This document shows, piece by piece, positions 13,371 to 13,414 of a stretch of 13,414 nucleotides of DNA. The notes under the pieces are model-generated. The model saw only the letters and a program-made list of their open reading frames with translations. It did no database searches and had not been told where the DNA came from. Both the position numbers and the translations under genes were made by a program. This DNA is from CAXBMB01 sp963976695 (GTDB lineage Bacteria; Pseudomonadota; Alphaproteobacteria; Kiloniellales; DSM-21159), in the NCBI GenBank assembly GCA_963976695.1, contig CAXBMB010000093.1, positions 1-13,414 of the forward strand, written 5' to 3'. Each line of letters opens with the position of its first letter. The first letter of the stretch is position 1.

Positions 13371-13414
13371 GCCCATTGCACGCAATCCGACAAGAAGCGT
13401 TGCGCGCGCAACGC
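13367..13414 (+). CDS. Start of the next gene, probably the LivM-type permease (partial)
   Basis: An ATG overlaps the livH stop as ATGA and opens a frame of 16 codons (MSPLHAIRQEALRAQR) that runs to the end of the window without a stop. A charged N-terminal stretch before the first membrane segment is common in LivM. The identity is inferred from position and the overlap, because no diagnostic motif is reached. Confidence 0.55.
   Translation, partial: MSPLHAIRQEALRAQR

Overview
This is a GC-rich window (by eye roughly 60-65% G+C in genes) that reads as alphaproteobacterial chromosome. The best clue to the group is a small PAS_5-type (PF07310-like) protein, a family common in Rhodospirillales. 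The TAXI-type TRAP transporter, the LivKHM-type ABC transporter and the acyl-CoA catabolic genes fit such a host. I see no insertion sequence, phage gene, tRNA, rRNA or CRISPR array.

Layout. Block 1 (+ strand, 100-6166) holds a TAXI-family TRAP solute-binding protein, a fused TRAP permease, a crotonase-fold protein and an acyl-CoA synthetase joined to it by a 4-base ATGA overlap. Block 2 (- strand, 8829-6255) holds a short-chain dehydrogenase, an APH/ACAD10-type phosphotransferase 44 bases downstream of it, and then a PAS-domain protein that probably has its own promoter. Block 3 (+ strand, 9048-13414) holds a second acyl-CoA synthetase, a branched-chain-amino-acid-type periplasmic binding protein, a LivH-type permease and the first 16 codons of the next gene, probably the LivM-type permease. 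Blocks 2 and 3 diverge from an AT-rich intergenic region that carries two good inverted repeats.

How the genes may work together. Two import systems (one TRAP, one ABC) each sit beside an acyl-CoA synthetase. The simplest reading is uptake of carboxylic acids, thioesterification to CoA, and processing by the crotonase, the dehydrogenase and the kinase-like protein. The kinase, dehydrogenase and synthetase set resembles the 4-oxo/4-hydroxy acid route of Pseudomonas putida (LvaA, LvaD and LvaE of levulinate catabolism). No acyl-CoA dehydrogenase (LvaC-like) or LvaB is visible here, so this remains inference. The substrates cannot be read from the sequence.

Points worth a second look: the crotonase lacks both catalytic glutamates of classical enoyl-CoA hydratase. 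Two matched sequence elements (a 10-mer and a 7-mer) lie upstream of both the second synthetase and the ABC binding-protein gene. Strong hairpins sit between binding-protein and permease genes in both transporter operons. A 13-base direct repeat lies in the leader of the ABC binding-protein gene.
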